From NCBI RefSeq assembly GCF_019061145.1, contig NZ_JAHQZS010000001.1, forward strand, positions 868,001-932,000: a stretch of 64,000 nt of DNA, written 5' to 3'. Positions 51,085 to 60,749 of this stretch are shown one piece after another (position 1 is the stretch's first letter; each line of letters opens with the position of its first letter). Position numbers and translations under genes: made by a program. The notes below the pieces were generated by a model. That model was not told where the DNA came from, did no database searches, and saw only the letters and a list, made by a program, of their open reading frames with translations. This DNA is from Anianabacter salinae. GTDB lineage: Bacteria > Pseudomonadota > Alphaproteobacteria > Rhodobacterales > Rhodobacteraceae.

Positions 51085-52496
51085 AGCCGGTCCCCGATCA
51101 GGAATTGCGCCGCACGGTCAAGCCGGATGTGCGGCGGGCCTTCGCCCGGTTTCAACGTCAGTGCGGCGGGCGCGAAGGACATGATGCCATAGTCGCCGTC
51201 AAGCCAGGTTTCGGCGCCTTCGCGGGCGGGTGCGAGCAGGCGCTGCGGATCGCCCGGCAACTCGCCGGGGTAGAAGGCCGCGCGCTTGCCGCCGTCCAGA
51301 AGCGTGCCGCGCACGCAGTCCAGCTCGCGCCCGTCATGGGTCAGCGTTTCCTCGACCGTGGCGCGCAGGCTGGCAATGGACATCGCCGCCGTTTGCGCGC
51401 CCGAGAAATCGGCGCGAGCGCGGGCGTCCTTGGTGAGCGCCTCCATGATCGCGGTCAGGCGGGCGTGCTGGGTGTGGTGCAGGTGATCGGCCTTGGTCGC
51501 GGCAAACAGGATCTTTCCGACGCGCTTGCCCAGCAAAAGCTGGGACAGAAACGCATTCCGGCCGGGGCGGAAGGCGGACAGGATCTCGGTCATCGCGCGG
51601 CGCAGGTCCTCCAGCGCCTCGGGGCCGGCGTGGATCGCGCCCAGCGCATCGACCAGCACGACCTGCCGGTCGATCCGGGCAAAGTGGTCGCGGAAGAACG
51701 GCTTGACCACGCGCGACTTGTAGGCTTCGAAGCGTCGGTCCATCTCGCGCCAGAGGCTGCCGCGCCCTGGGCTGTCGGGCCGGGGCAGCGGCGCAAAGGT
51801 CAGCGCAGGCGATCCGGCCATCTCTCCGGGCAGCAGGAACCGCCCGGGCGTGCAGTCGGAATATCCCGCCGCGCGGGCGCCGGTCAGGTAAGCGGTGTAG
51901 CTGTCGGCCAGCCGCCGTGCTGCAGGTTCCTCGAAACGCGCGGCGCCGTCGGTTTCGCGGATGAGGGACAGGTAATCCGCCGCCAGCGGGCGCCTTGCGA
52001 TCCTCTCCAGCGTCGCCTTGGCCCAGTCGGCATAGCTGCGGTCCAGAAGCGCAAGGTCCAGAAGCCATTCGCCGGGGTAATCCACGATGTCGATGTGCAC
52101 GGTGCGCGGCCCAGACAACCCGCCAATCAGTCCCGTGGGCGACACCCGCAGCGACAGGCGCAACTCGCTGATCGCACGGGTCGAATCGGGCCAATGCGGC
52201 GTCGTAGACAGGATCGCGCCTAGGTGCGACTCGTAGTCGAAGCGCGGAACGTGGTCGTCGGGCTGGGGCTGCAGGAACGCGGTGCGGATGCGGCCCTCGG
52301 AGGCGGCGACCAGCCCCGGCATCCGGCCCCGATCGATCAGGTTGGCGACGAGCGACGTGATGAACACCGTCTTGCCTGCGCGCGACAGGCCGGTGACGCC
52401 AAGTCGGATCACCGGCTCGAAGAATGTCTCGGACACGGCATTGCCCATGCTCTCGACGCCGCGCGTCAGCCCGTCCGCGATATCGCCAAGGATCAC
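51081..52496 (-). CDS. YcjX-like P-loop protein (DUF463)
   Basis: This 471-residue protein is a YcjX-type P-loop NTPase with Walker [21 protein letters not shown], a DxxG-like [15 protein letters not shown] and the basic motif [14 protein letters not shown]. YcjX/YcjF are stress-induced (sigma-32 or phage-shock) partners of unknown activity in E. coli. The start is GTG at 52496 with GGGGGCAGGCA upstream; a longer frame to 52610 is less likely. It leads the ycjX-GNAT-ycjF unit. Confidence 0.88.
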   Translation of the reverse strand: MILGDIADGLTRGVESMGNAVSETFFEPVIRLGVTGLSRAGKTVFITSLVANLIDRGRMPGLVAASEGRIRTAFLQPQPDDHVPRFDYESHLGAILSTTPHWPDSTRAISELRLSLRVSPTGLIGGLSGPRTVHIDIVDYPGEWLLDLALLDRSYADWAKATLERIARRPLAADYLSLIRETDGAARFEEPAARRLADSYTAYLTGARAAGYSDCTPGRFLLPGEMAGSPALTFAPLPRPDSPGRGSLWREMDRRFEAYKSRVVKPFFRDHFARIDRQVVLVDALGAIHAGPEALEDLRRAMTEILSAFRPGRNAFLSQLLLGKRVGKILFAATKADHLHHTQHARLTAIMEALTKDARARADFSGAQTAAMSIASLRATVEETLTHDGRELDCVRGTLLDGGKRAAFYPGELPGDPQRLLAPAREGAETWLDGDYGIMSFAPAALTLKPGEGPPHIRLDRAAQFLIGDRL

Positions 52497-52608
52497 TGCC
52501 TGCCCCCGTTTGCCTTGCGCAGAAGATAGGCACCGCAGCGCCTCGGCGAAAGCCCTGCCATGTGCCAGTGTTTGCCAAGCCCGCGCGGCGGCGCTAATCC
52601 CTCGGCCC

Positions 52609-53376
52609 ATGCCACGCTATGCGCTACTTCTTGAATACGACGGCGGCCCGTTTGCGGGCTGGCAAACGCAGATCGACCTGCCGTCGGTGCAGGACGCCGT
52701 CGAGGCTGCACTGGCGCGGCTGGAGCCGGACGTGCCGCGCATCGCGGCGGCGGGACGCACGGATGCGGGGGTTCATGCGACAGGGCAGGTGGCGCATTGC
52801 GATATGGTGCGCGACTGGTCGCCGTTCCGGCTGTCCGAGGCGCTGAACTATCATCTGAAACCTGCGCCGGTGGCCGTGGTGGGGGCCGCGCGGGTGGCTG
52901 ATGACTGGCATGCGCGGTTCTCGGCTACAGAGCGGCGCTATGTCTTTCGCATCGTCGCGCGCCGCGCTCCGCTGGTGCTGGAGGCGGGGCGCGTGTGGCA
53001 GGTCAAGACGCAACTGGACGCGGCGTCGATGCAGGCGGGCGCCGATCATCTGCTTGGAAAGCACGATTTCACCACCTTCCGCGCGGCGCTGTGCCAGGCG
53101 CGAAGCCCGGTGAAGACGCTCGACGAATTGCGCGTCGAGGAGGTGCAGCGCGGCGATGGCGGACAGGAAATCCGGCTGCACGTCCGTGCCCGCAGTTTCC
53201 TGCACAACCAGGTGCGCAGCTTTGCCGGAACGCTGGAAAGGGTCGGCTCGGGGGCGTGGTCGCCGCAGGACGTGAAATCCGCGCTGGAGGCGCGGGACCG
53301 TGCGCGCTGCGGTCCGGTCGCGCCGCCGCAGGGGTTGTATCTGGCGGGTGTGGGGTATCCGGCGCCGGTGTTCTAG
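52609..53376 (+). CDS. truA: tRNA pseudouridine(38-40) synthase
   Basis: TruA isomerises uridines 38, 39 and 40 in the anticodon arm of tRNA. The 255-residue protein has the catalytic aspartate D52 in [16 protein letters not shown], the [14 protein letters not shown] strand and [20 protein letters not shown] at the C-terminal active-site face. The ATG at 52609 matches the family N terminus [20 protein letters not shown]. It is divergent from ycjX and convergent with pcs. Confidence 0.95.
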   Translation: MPRYALLLEYDGGPFAGWQTQIDLPSVQDAVEAALARLEPDVPRIAAAGRTDAGVHATGQVAHCDMVRDWSPFRLSEALNYHLKPAPVAVVGAARVADDWHARFSATERRYVFRIVARRAPLVLEAGRVWQVKTQLDAASMQAGADHLLGKHDFTTFRAALCQARSPVKTLDELRVEEVQRGDGGQEIRLHVRARSFLHNQVRSFAGTLERVGSGAWSPQDVKSALEARDRARCGPVAPPQGLYLAGVGYPAPVF

Positions 53377-53383
53377 CCGTCTC

Positions 53384-54079
53384 TCAGGCGCGGCGGGCCG
53401 GGAACAGTTCCTGCACGGCGCCCGCGAACAACAGATACAGGCTTACCGCCGCCAGAGCGATCGTGACCTCGGGCCCTTCGTTGAACCCGGTCCAGGCCGC
53501 GTGAGCGCCAAGCGCCACCCACACCAGCGCCAGCGGCAGCGTCACGGCGCGCCAGCGTTTCGTGCGCACCGGGTGCACGAACTTGATCGGCAGGAACATC
53601 GCCACCGCCAGCGCGACGACCATGCCAAGGGTCACGGTCCAGTGCGGCTCGACCGCGAAGATCACCAGAACGACCATGTTCCAGCAGCCCGGAAAGCCCT
53701 GGAACGAGGAATCCGCGGTCTTCATCCGGGTGTCGGCGAAATAAACGACGCTGGCAAAGCTGATCGTCAGGATCGCCGCCCAGCCGGTCCAGCCCGGCAA
53801 CAGGCCCGATGCGAACAGCGCATAGGCGGGAATGAAGACGTAGGTCAGGTAGTCGATGATGAGGTCCATCAGCACACCGTCAAAGCGCGCGGCGTTGGTC
53901 TTGACGTCGTAGCGGCGCGCCAGCGGGCCGTCGATGCCGTCCACCACGAAGGCGACGACCAGCCACAGGTACATCACGCCCCAATTGCCCTCGACCGCCG
54001 CGAGCAGGGCCAGCATGGCAAAGATCGCACCGGTGGCGGTAAGCAGATGGACGAGAAGCGCGCGGGTGTTGAGTGTCAT
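53384..54079 (-). CDS. pcs: Phosphatidylcholine synthase
   Basis: This 231-residue CDP-alcohol phosphotransferase makes phosphatidylcholine from CDP-diacylglycerol and choline, a pathway typical of alphaproteobacteria. The motif DGx2ARx8Gx3Dx3D reads FVVDGIDGPLARRYD (to the last aspartate in LMDLIID). Eight hydrophobic helices are likely. The start at 54079 (MTLNTRALLVHLLTATGAIF) is preferred; an ATG at 54097 is in frame. It lies upstream of the tandem repeat near xerC, which belongs to neither gene. Confidence 0.9.
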   Translation of the reverse strand: MTLNTRALLVHLLTATGAIFAMLALLAAVEGNWGVMYLWLVVAFVVDGIDGPLARRYDVKTNAARFDGVLMDLIIDYLTYVFIPAYALFASGLLPGWTGWAAILTISFASVVYFADTRMKTADSSFQGFPGCWNMVVLVIFAVEPHWTVTLGMVVALAVAMFLPIKFVHPVRTKRWRAVTLPLALVWVALGAHAAWTGFNEGPEVTIALAAVSLYLLFAGAVQELFPARRA

Positions 54080-54128
54080 AATTGCGTCATGAACCAAGCG
54101 CCGCCCGGATGCAAACGATGCGCGTGCC

Positions 54129-54219
54129 CTATGGCGCCCTGCGGCGCGGAGCTATGGCGCCCTGCGAGCGTTGGCCCTATGGCGCCCTGCGGGCGTTGGC
54201 CCTATGGCGCCCTGCGGGC
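54129..54219. repeat. Imperfect 25-bp tandem repeat between pcs and xerC
   Basis: Four copies of CTATGGCGCCCTGCG lie at 54129-54143, 54152-54166, 54177-54191 and 54202-54216, with spacing 23, 25 and 25 bp. The last two units are near-identical over about 25 bp (GGCCCTATGGCGCCCTGCGGGCG). Copy 4 encodes the end and stop of xerC (RARRAP stop on the minus strand), so the array looks like a triplication past that gene's 3' end. Strand slippage or a repeated terminal fragment are likely origins. Confidence 0.8.
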
Positions 54220-55149
54220 GCGTGGGTGCGCGGTCTCGTAGACCTCCATCAGGCGGGCGGTGTCGACGGCGGTGTAGGCCTGCGTCGTGGACAGCGAGGA
54301 ATGGCCCAGAAGTTCCTGGATCGACCGCAGATCGCCGCCCGCGTTCAGCAGGTGTGTGGCAAAGCTGTGCCGCATCGCGTGGGGTGTCGCCGTGGCGGGC
54401 AATCCAAGCTGAAGCCGTGCCGATTCCATCGCCTTCTGGATGCCGCGCGGGCCAAGCGCCCCGCCGCGCGCGGCGCGGAACAGCGGCTCTGGCGGCGTCA
54501 GGTCGAACGGGCAGAGGCGGACGTATTCGGCAACCGCACCCTGGGCGGCGGGCAGCACCGGCACCAGCCGTTCCTTGCCGCCCTTGCCGGTGATCCGCAG
54601 CGTGTCGCCAAGCGGATGCGCGGCGCCGGAGAGCGACAGGGCTTCGGAAATACGCAGCCCGCAGCCCCACAGCAGAGTCACCACCGCCAGATCGCGGGCG
54701 GCGGCCCATGGGGTGCGCGCTTGCGTCTCGACCACCGACAGCATCTCGCGGGCGGCATCCTCGGCCAGGGGGCGGGGCAGCTTGCGCTGGAACTTTGGGC
54801 TGCGCGCCGACAGGATCGCCGTGGCATCGAAGCCATCGCGCTCGGCCGCCCAGCGGGCAAAGGACTTCACCGCCGACAGCGCCCGTGCGAGCGAGCGGGC
54901 CGACAGCCCCCGCCCGCGCTCGTGCGCCATCCAGGACCGCATGTCGGACACCGACAGGTCCGCAAGAACGGCAGCGCCGCGCGCCTCGCCGTGGTGCTGC
55001 GTGAGGAAGGCCAGAAAGCCCAGCACATCTGCGCGGTAGGCGGTCAGGGTGTGATCCGCCGCACCGTCCAGCGCGCGCTTGTGGTCAAGCCAGAGGCCAA
55101 GCGCATCGCGCAGGCCGGGGGACAGGAAGACAGGCGGCGGCGCGGTCAC
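54202..55149 (-). CDS. xerC: Tyrosine recombinase XerC
   Basis: XerC pairs with XerD at dif to resolve chromosome dimers. The 315-residue protein starting at GTG 55149 has the catalytic R166 in CGLRISEALSLSG, K189 in ITGKGGKERLVPV, H257 and R260 in PHAMRHSFATHLLNAGGD, H283 in LGHSSLST and the nucleophile Y292 in TQAYTAVDT. The start overlaps the DUF484 stop (GTGA 55146-55149). Its 3' end lies inside the tandem repeat. Confidence 0.95.
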   Translation of the reverse strand: MTAPPPVFLSPGLRDALGLWLDHKRALDGAADHTLTAYRADVLGFLAFLTQHHGEARGAAVLADLSVSDMRSWMAHERGRGLSARSLARALSAVKSFARWAAERDGFDATAILSARSPKFQRKLPRPLAEDAAREMLSVVETQARTPWAAARDLAVVTLLWGCGLRISEALSLSGAAHPLGDTLRITGKGGKERLVPVLPAAQGAVAEYVRLCPFDLTPPEPLFRAARGGALGPRGIQKAMESARLQLGLPATATPHAMRHSFATHLLNAGGDLRSIQELLGHSSLSTTQAYTAVDTARLMEVYETAHPRARRAP

Positions 55150-55856
55150 GCCAGCCAGCGGCGCATCGTGCGCTCGAACACTCCGGCGAAGAATTCCAGC
55201 AGATCGGTGCCTTGCGTCGGCTTGAACTGGTGCGGATCCTCGGCGCCAAGAGCGATCATGCCGGGCAGGCGCCCATCGCCAAGATCGAGCTTGAGGCACG
55301 CCTCGGAGCGCACGTCATGCGCCGCATCGCCGTAGATCACCTCGCTGTCGGGCTGACTTTGACGCAGGGTCACGCGGCGGATCGGCACGTCGCGGCCTTG
55401 CGTGATGTAGCCGTCGACAAAGCCAGGATCGGCCACAGCCAGCACCTTGCCAAGCAGGCGAACGACGGGATCGTCTGGGGCCACCCGCGTCTCCAGCACC
55501 AGCCGGATCGTGTGGACCTTGAGGATCTCGGGAACCTCGGCCTCGAGCGCGGTCAGGAAATCCTCGAACGAGTCTGCATCGAGCAGCCGCATCACCGCCC
55601 GGTGCACCTGGTTGGTGCCGGACAGGTTGTCGTAGGCGGCGGCGATGACGCTACGGTGCGTGTCCTCCAGCCGTTCTAGGCGGGCTTCGAGCCGTTCCAT
55701 CGCCAGACCGCGCAGGTCGACGACGTTGGTGCCCATCACCCGCTCGTTCGCGGCCAGAAGCGCCTTCATCAGATCGTTGTCGCCGAGGATGGCCTCGGGA
55801 TCGGAAATGATCCTTGCGCGCAGATCCTCCTGGATCGTCGCTGCCGAACTGCTCAT
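55146..55856 (-). CDS. DUF484 family protein
   Basis: This 236-residue cytoplasmic protein has an N-terminal coiled helix, AMERLEARLERLEDTHRSVI, preceded by the family's NDLMKALLAANERVMGTNVV block, and a GAF-like C-terminal domain with VHTIRLVLETRVAPDDPVVR, HDVRSEACLKLDLGDGRLPG. DUF484 genes commonly precede xerC. The start is ATG 55856 (MSSSAATIQEDLRARIISDP). The overlap with xerC is GTGA, so the two are coupled. Function unknown. Confidence 0.9.
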   Translation of the reverse strand: MSSSAATIQEDLRARIISDPEAILGDNDLMKALLAANERVMGTNVVDLRGLAMERLEARLERLEDTHRSVIAAAYDNLSGTNQVHRAVMRLLDADSFEDFLTALEAEVPEILKVHTIRLVLETRVAPDDPVVRLLGKVLAVADPGFVDGYITQGRDVPIRRVTLRQSQPDSEVIYGDAAHDVRSEACLKLDLGDGRLPGMIALGAEDPHQFKPTQGTDLLEFFAGVFERTMRRWLA

Positions 55857-55897
55857 GCCATCCTCGTTCACTGACGTCGCCGGTTCACATGCCGGTC

Positions 55898-56551
55898 TTA
55901 CAGGATCTTCTGACCCGTTTTTGCCCAATCGGACATGAAGGCGTCCAGACCTTTGTCGGTCAGCACATGGTTTGCCATGGATTTGATCACCGCGGGTGGC
56001 GCTGTGGCCACATCGGCACCGATCAGGGCGGCGTCCTTCATATGGTTCAGGCTGCGGATCGACGCCGCAAGGATCTGCGTCTCGAAGCCGTAGTTGTCGT
56101 AGATCGTGCGAATGTCGCCGATCAGGTCCATCCCGTCGAGCGACAGATCGTCGATCCGGCCGATGAACGGAGAGATGAAGGTCGCCCCCGCCTTGGCCGC
56201 CAGAAGCGCCTGGTTGGCCGAGAAGCACAGCGTGACGTTGACCATGCGGCCCTCGCTCGACAGCACCTTGCAGGCCTTGAGCCCGTCCCAGGTCAGCGGC
56301 ACCTTGATCGCGATGTTATCGGCGATCTTCGCCAGCTCGCGCCCTTCGGCGATCATGCCGTCGGCGTCGAGCGCGACGGTCTCGGCGCTGACCGGGCCAT
56401 CGACCATCTCGCAGATTTCCTTGGTGACTTCTTTGATGTCGCGGCCGGACTTCATGATGAGCGACGGGTTGGTGGTCACGCCGTCGACCATGCCCAGATC
56501 GTTCAGCTCGCGGATCGCGTCCACTTCGGCGGTGTCGACGAAGAATTTCAT
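55898..56551 (-). CDS. fsa: Fructose-6-phosphate aldolase / transaldolase-like
   Basis: This 217-residue class I aldolase of the TalC/FSA type carries the Schiff-base lysine K83 in [17 protein letters not shown] and the N-terminal [20 protein letters not shown] plus [23 protein letters not shown] or short transaldolases act on fructose 6-phosphate or sedoheptulose 7-phosphate; activity must be tested. The ATG at 56551 with upstream GAAAGAGGCACCCC (read on the minus strand) is the start. It lies convergently away from the toxin-antitoxin genes. Confidence 0.9.
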   Translation of the reverse strand: MKFFVDTAEVDAIRELNDLGMVDGVTTNPSLIMKSGRDIKEVTKEICEMVDGPVSAETVALDADGMIAEGRELAKIADNIAIKVPLTWDGLKACKVLSSEGRMVNVTLCFSANQALLAAKAGATFISPFIGRIDDLSLDGMDLIGDIRTIYDNYGFETQILAASIRSLNHMKDAALIGADVATAPPAVIKSMANHVLTDKGLDAFMSDWAKTGQKIL

Positions 56552-56632
56552 GGGGTGCCTCTTTCGCTGGAGGATGTGTTCGGCGCACATGTAGTCGAAA
56601 GCAGCGCGCGGATGAACCCGTATTAGCGTGGC

Positions 56633-56688
56633 TTGAATTGGTCCAAAAGTCTGGATATATTGGACCAAGTTAGTTGAGGATTGGACCA
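56633..56688 (+). promoter_or_regulatory. Toxin-antitoxin promoter with three TTGGnCCAA sites
   Basis: A near-consensus promoter is visible: -35 TTGAAT (56633-56638), 17-bp spacer, -10 TATATT (56656-56661). TTGGTCCAA (56638-56646) follows the -35, TTGGACCAA (56660-56668) overlaps the -10 end and likely start, and TTGGACCA (56681-56688) ends in the ATG's A. The three 9-bp palindromes start 22 and 21 bp apart, close to two helical turns each. GAGGA (56676-56680) is the ribosome site. This looks like autoregulation by the antitoxin. Confidence 0.85.
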
Positions 56689-56954
56689 TGCAGGTGCCGG
56701 TAAGCGAAGCGAAGGCGCGGTTAACCGATCTGGTCCGCCGGGCGGAGGCGGGGGAAGAGATCGTTCTGACGCGGCATGGCAAGCCCGTCGTGCGGTTGGC
56801 TTCGGCGCGCGATGAGGCAGAGGCGATCGACTGGGACGCAAGACTGCGCGAGGTCGAGGACATCTCGAAAGAGGCCGCGGCCAAGGCGCTTCCCGGGCCG
56901 TCTGCCGCGCGCGCCGCCGATTTTCTGTATGACGAGTTTGGCCTTCCCAAGTGA
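56688..56954 (+). CDS. Phd/YefM-family antitoxin
   Basis: This 88-residue antitoxin has the N-terminal Phd/YefM DNA-binding domain [34 protein letters not shown], and a C-terminal toxin-binding region [19 protein letters not shown]. It should repress its own operon by binding the TTGGnCCAA array and inhibit the toxin. Its stop overlaps the toxin GTG start (GTGA 56951-56954). Confidence 0.92.
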   Translation: MQVPVSEAKARLTDLVRRAEAGEEIVLTRHGKPVVRLASARDEAEAIDWDARLREVEDISKEAAAKALPGPSAARAADFLYDEFGLPK

Positions 56955-57334
56955 TCGTTGTCGATACGTCTGCCTTGATCGCAATCCTTCTGGACGAACC
57001 CGAGGCGTCCGCCTGTCTCGACATGATGCGGCAGGCGTCGCGCCGGTGCATCTCGGCGGGAACGCTGCAAGAGTTCCTGATCGTCGCGGACCTGCGCGGC
57101 GTCGGAGACGCGGCTTTGCGGCTGGTGGACAGGTTGGTGCTGGATGTCCTGCCGGTGGACGAGGCCCGCGCCCATCTTGCGGCAAAGGCCTACCGGAGTT
57201 TCGGGAAGGGCCTGCACCCTGCACGCCTGAACCTTGCCGATTGCTTTTCCTATGCCCTCGCGCGTGATCTGCGCTGTCCGCTTCTGTTCATCGGTGACGA
57301 TTTCCCCAGAACCGACATCGGCTGCGCGATATGA
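56951..57334 (+). CDS. vapC: VapC-type PIN-domain toxin
   Basis: This 127-residue PIN ribonuclease toxin has the four conserved acidic residues D5 ([17 protein letters not shown]), E41 ([13 protein letters not shown]), D97 ([11 protein letters not shown]) and D116/D117 ([10 protein letters not shown]). It begins at GTG 56951 in the antitoxin's stop and ends in the priA ATG (ATGA 57331-57334), so both translation steps are coupled. PIN toxins cleave tRNA or rRNA; the target is unknown here. Confidence 0.92.
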   Translation: MIVVDTSALIAILLDEPEASACLDMMRQASRRCISAGTLQEFLIVADLRGVGDAALRLVDRLVLDVLPVDEARAHLAAKAYRSFGKGLHPARLNLADCFSYALARDLRCPLLFIGDDFPRTDIGCAI

Positions 57335-59520
57335 CATCCTTCTTCCACGAAGGCGATCTGGTCGGTGTGCTGACCACGCAGCCCTTGGGCCGTATCCTGG
57401 ATTACAAGGCGCCCGAGGGCGGATGTCACCTTGGCGCGTTCGTCGAGGTGCCGCTGGGGCCGCGCAAGGTGCTGGGCTGCGTCTGGGGGCCGGGGAAAGG
57501 CGATTTCGACCGCGCGAAGATCCGCAGCGTGATCCGTGTGCTCGATGCTGCGCCAATGCTGGACGAGATGCGCGCCTTTCTTGAGCGGGCGGGCGCCTAC
57601 ACGCTGACCCCGATGCCCGCGATGCTGCGGCTTGCGACCCGCTCGCCCGGCCTTGGCGATCCGCCCGCGATGCGCAAGGTCTACCGGCGCGGCACCGGCT
57701 TGCCCAAGCGCGCGACAGATGCGCGGGCGCGGGTGATCGCGGCACTGGAGGAATACGGCGGGCTGGCTTTTACCTTGGGCGAATTGGCCGAGATGGCGGG
57801 CGTGACGTCCTCGGTGGTCAAGGGGCTGGTGAAAGAGGGGGTGGTGCTGGAAGAGGACAGCCCCCGCGATCTGCCCTATCCCGCGCTGGACCCGGACCGC
57901 CCCGGCAAGCCCCTGACCGAAGATCAGGCGACCGCCGCCGCGCGTCTGGGCGAGGCGATCCGCGCCGAAACCTACGGCACCACGCTGCTGAAGGGCGTCA
58001 CCGGATCGGGCAAGACCGAGGTGTATCTGGAAGCGGTGGCCGAGACGCTGCGGAGGGGGCGTCAGGCGCTGGTGCTGCTGCCGGAAATCGCGCTGACGGC
58101 CGAGTTCCTGACCCGCGTCGAGGCACGGTTCGGCGCGAAACCGGCGGAATGGCATTCCGGCGTGACGATGACCGAACGCCGCCGCTGCTGGCGCATGGTG
58201 GGCGAGGGGGGCGCACAGTTCGTCGTCGGCGCACGGTCCGCGCTTTTCCTGCCGTTCCGCGACCTTGGCCTGATCGTCGTCGATGAGGAACACGACACCT
58301 CGTACAAGCAGGAGGACGGGGTGCTGTACAACGCGCGGGACATGGCGGTTCTGCGCGCGTCGATGACCGGGGCGCAGGTGGTGCTGGCCTCGGCCACGCC
58401 GTCGCTGGAAACATGGGCCAACGCGGACGCAGGGAAATACGCGCGGCTTGACCTGACATCGCGCTTCGGTGCTGCGGTGATGCCTCAGATGCGCGCGCTC
58501 GACATGCGGTCCGAGGATCTGCCGGGCACGCGCTGGATCTCGCCCACACTGGCGCAGGCGGTGCGCGGGCGTATCGAGGCGGGCGAGCAGTCGCTCTTGT
58601 TCCTGAACCGGCGCGGTTATGCGCCGGTGACGATATGCCGGGCCTGCGGCCATCAGATCGGCTGCGATCACTGCGATGCGCGGATGGTCGAGCACCGCTT
58701 TCTCAAGCGCCTTGTGTGCCACCAGTGCGGTGAGACGAAACCGATGCCCGAGGTCTGCCCGTCCTGCAAGGTCGAGGGCAAGCTGGCCCCCGTCGGCCCC
58801 GGCGTGGAGCGGCTGGGCGAGGAGACGGCGGCGCTGTTCCCGGACGCACGGGTGCGGGTGCTGTCGTCCGACCTGTTCGGATCGGCGCGCGCGCTCAAGG
58901 CGGCCATCGTCGAGATCGCCGAGGGCGCGGCCGACATCATCATCGGCACGCAGCTTGTCGCCAAGGGGCACAATTTCCCGAAACTGACGCTGGTGGGCGT
59001 GATCGACGCCGACCTTGGCTTGCAGGGGTCGGACCTGCGCGCGGCGGAACGCACGTTCCAGCTTATGCGGCAGGTGGCGGGGCGCGCGGGCCGTGTCGAG
59101 GCGCCGGGGCTGGCCTTGCTGCAAACCTTTCAGCCCGAACACCCGGTGATCCGCGCGATCCTGTCCGGCGAGGAGGAATCGTTCTGGGCCGCAGAGGCCG
59201 CTGAACGTGAACGCGCAGGCGTTCCGCCCTATGGCCGGATGGCGGGCATCGTGCTGTCCTCGCCCGACGTGCAACTTGTGTTCGACCTTGGCAACCGGCT
59301 GGCGCGCGCGGACGGCCCGCTCCGCCGGATCGGGGCGCAGGTTTACGGCCCCGCGCCCGCGCCCATCGCGCGGATCAGGGGGCGGCACCGGGTGCGGCTT
59401 CTGGTCAAGGCGGACAAGGGGGCGCCGCTGCAGGCGGCCTTGGCGGAATGGGTCGCGTCGGTGCCAATCAAGGGCGATCTGCGGCTGAGCGTCGACATCG
59501 ACCCGCAGAGCTTTTTCTGA
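57331..59520 (+). CDS. priA: Primosomal protein N' (replication restart helicase PriA)
   Basis: PriA reloads the replisome at broken forks. The 729-residue protein has the 3'-DNA-binding N terminus, Walker [15 protein letters not shown] (near residue 225), Walker B/DEx[18 protein letters not shown], and four cysteine pairs in [17 protein letters not shown] and [17 protein letters not shown] for the Zn helicase insert. Helicase motifs [19 protein letters not shown] (TQxxxKGxxF) follow. Its ATG overlaps the VapC stop, so it is translated from the toxin-antitoxin transcript unless a promoter lies in vapC. Confidence 0.97.
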   Translation: MTSFFHEGDLVGVLTTQPLGRILDYKAPEGGCHLGAFVEVPLGPRKVLGCVWGPGKGDFDRAKIRSVIRVLDAAPMLDEMRAFLERAGAYTLTPMPAMLRLATRSPGLGDPPAMRKVYRRGTGLPKRATDARARVIAALEEYGGLAFTLGELAEMAGVTSSVVKGLVKEGVVLEEDSPRDLPYPALDPDRPGKPLTEDQATAAARLGEAIRAETYGTTLLKGVTGSGKTEVYLEAVAETLRRGRQALVLLPEIALTAEFLTRVEARFGAKPAEWHSGVTMTERRRCWRMVGEGGAQFVVGARSALFLPFRDLGLIVVDEEHDTSYKQEDGVLYNARDMAVLRASMTGAQVVLASATPSLETWANADAGKYARLDLTSRFGAAVMPQMRALDMRSEDLPGTRWISPTLAQAVRGRIEAGEQSLLFLNRRGYAPVTICRACGHQIGCDHCDARMVEHRFLKRLVCHQCGETKPMPEVCPSCKVEGKLAPVGPGVERLGEETAALFPDARVRVLSSDLFGSARALKAAIVEIAEGAADIIIGTQLVAKGHNFPKLTLVGVIDADLGLQGSDLRAAERTFQLMRQVAGRAGRVEAPGLALLQTFQPEHPVIRAILSGEEESFWAAEAAERERAGVPPYGRMAGIVLSSPDVQLVFDLGNRLARADGPLRRIGAQVYGPAPAPIARIRGRHRVRLLVKADKGAPLQAALAEWVASVPIKGDLRLSVDIDPQSFF

Positions 59521-59524
59521 CCGC

Positions 59525-60583
59525 TCAGGCCGCGACGGGACTGCCGCGCTGGTCGATCAGCATGTCGGTCAGGATCGCCCCGGCCCACATCGCGCTCAGC
59601 GCCGCCCAGGCGGTGCCGACGAAAATCGACCCGCCCGTCACGCCCGTGCCGATGGCGCAGCCGCCCGCCAGCATCCCGCCGAAGCCCATCAGCGCCGCGC
59701 CCAGCATCGCGCGGCGCATCGTGGCGGCGCCGTCGAACCCCTCCAGCTTCAACTCGCCTGTCGCCGCAGCGGCCAGCAAGGCCCCCAGGAACACGCCCGG
59801 CACGAGGCCGATGTCGAATTCCAGCACTGCCGTGCGGTCGAGGAAGAACATCAGCGTGTTGGCAGAGGGGCCGGTGAACGTCGCGCTTTCGATCTGCAAG
59901 GGATCAAAGCTGACCTGTGCCAGCGTGAAGGTGCTGACATAGCCGACCGCCACCGCGAAACCGACGCCCGAGGCAAAGACCAGTGTTGCCGCGCCGATGC
60001 GGTTCCGCCGTGACAGGCCAAGCGCCACCAGCGCAATGGCAAGGCCAAGGGTCAGGCCGGTCCCCTCTGGCATCCCGGCCAGAAGATTCACGTTGTGGCC
60101 GCCTTGGGTGACCCAAAGCCCTGCAAGCGCATCGCGCAGCGGCGCGAGCCATCCCGAAAGGCTCATCTGCGCCACCACGGCAAAGATCAGGCCCGAGATG
60201 ACCGAGCGCAGGTTGCCGGTCGCCGCCAGCACCAGCAACCGCCCCGAGCAGCCGCGCGCCAGCACCATGCCGATGCCGAACAGAAGGCCGCCGAGGATCG
60301 CGCCCGACCATGATCCCGTGACCGCCATCATCCTCGCGTCGCTGCCGCGCATCAGGCCCAGCATCTGTGCGCCCTGAACCCAGACGACGGCGGTCGAGAA
60401 GGTCAGCAGCCAGACCGAGACCTTGGGGCCAAGGCTGCCGCGCGCGAATTCCACCGTTGCTGCCCGCAGACAGAACCGCGAGCGCTGGGCGGCGATGCCG
60501 AAGATCACGCCGGTCAGCACTCCGGCAAGCGCGGCGGCGGGCGCCTCTCCGATCCGGTCGAGGATGGCGATGAGCAGGTCCAT
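59525..60583 (-). CDS. YeeE/YedE-family transporter
   Basis: This 352-residue integral membrane protein (about ten helices) has the two family motifs: GIGMVLARGCSGRLLVLAAT and GGMLAGGCAIGTGVTGGS. YeeE in relatives takes up thiosulfate, and YedE types serve selenium-related or sulfur compounds; the conserved cysteines fit. No YeeD/TusA-like gene adjoins, so substrate is uncertain. The start at 60583 (MDLLIAILDRIGEAPAAAL) is the only good ATG. It is convergent with priA, 4 nt apart. Confidence 0.85.
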   Translation of the reverse strand: MDLLIAILDRIGEAPAAALAGVLTGVIFGIAAQRSRFCLRAATVEFARGSLGPKVSVWLLTFSTAVVWVQGAQMLGLMRGSDARMMAVTGSWSGAILGGLLFGIGMVLARGCSGRLLVLAATGNLRSVISGLIFAVVAQMSLSGWLAPLRDALAGLWVTQGGHNVNLLAGMPEGTGLTLGLAIALVALGLSRRNRIGAATLVFASGVGFAVAVGYVSTFTLAQVSFDPLQIESATFTGPSANTLMFFLDRTAVLEFDIGLVPGVFLGALLAAAATGELKLEGFDGAATMRRAMLGAALMGFGGMLAGGCAIGTGVTGGSIFVGTAWAALSAMWAGAILTDMLIDQRGSPVAA

Positions 60584-60749
60584 GGGCGGTCTCCGTGAAA
60601 AAGCCTGCCGAACCCTGCCCCGGCGGGGCGTTCGCGTCCTTGATTCAGATCATCCGGCGCGAAAACGACGCGCCGCTGTCGCCGCCGGATCAGATTGCCG
60701 CTCGGGAAGGGACGACGTTTTGCGGCAAGAGACGATGGAGAGCGCCGCT

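Noticed and set aside
54129-54219. Short regularly spaced repeat as a CRISPR array
   Set aside because: Units are contiguous with 23-25 bp period and no unique spacers; no cas genes are present. It is an ordinary tandem repeat.
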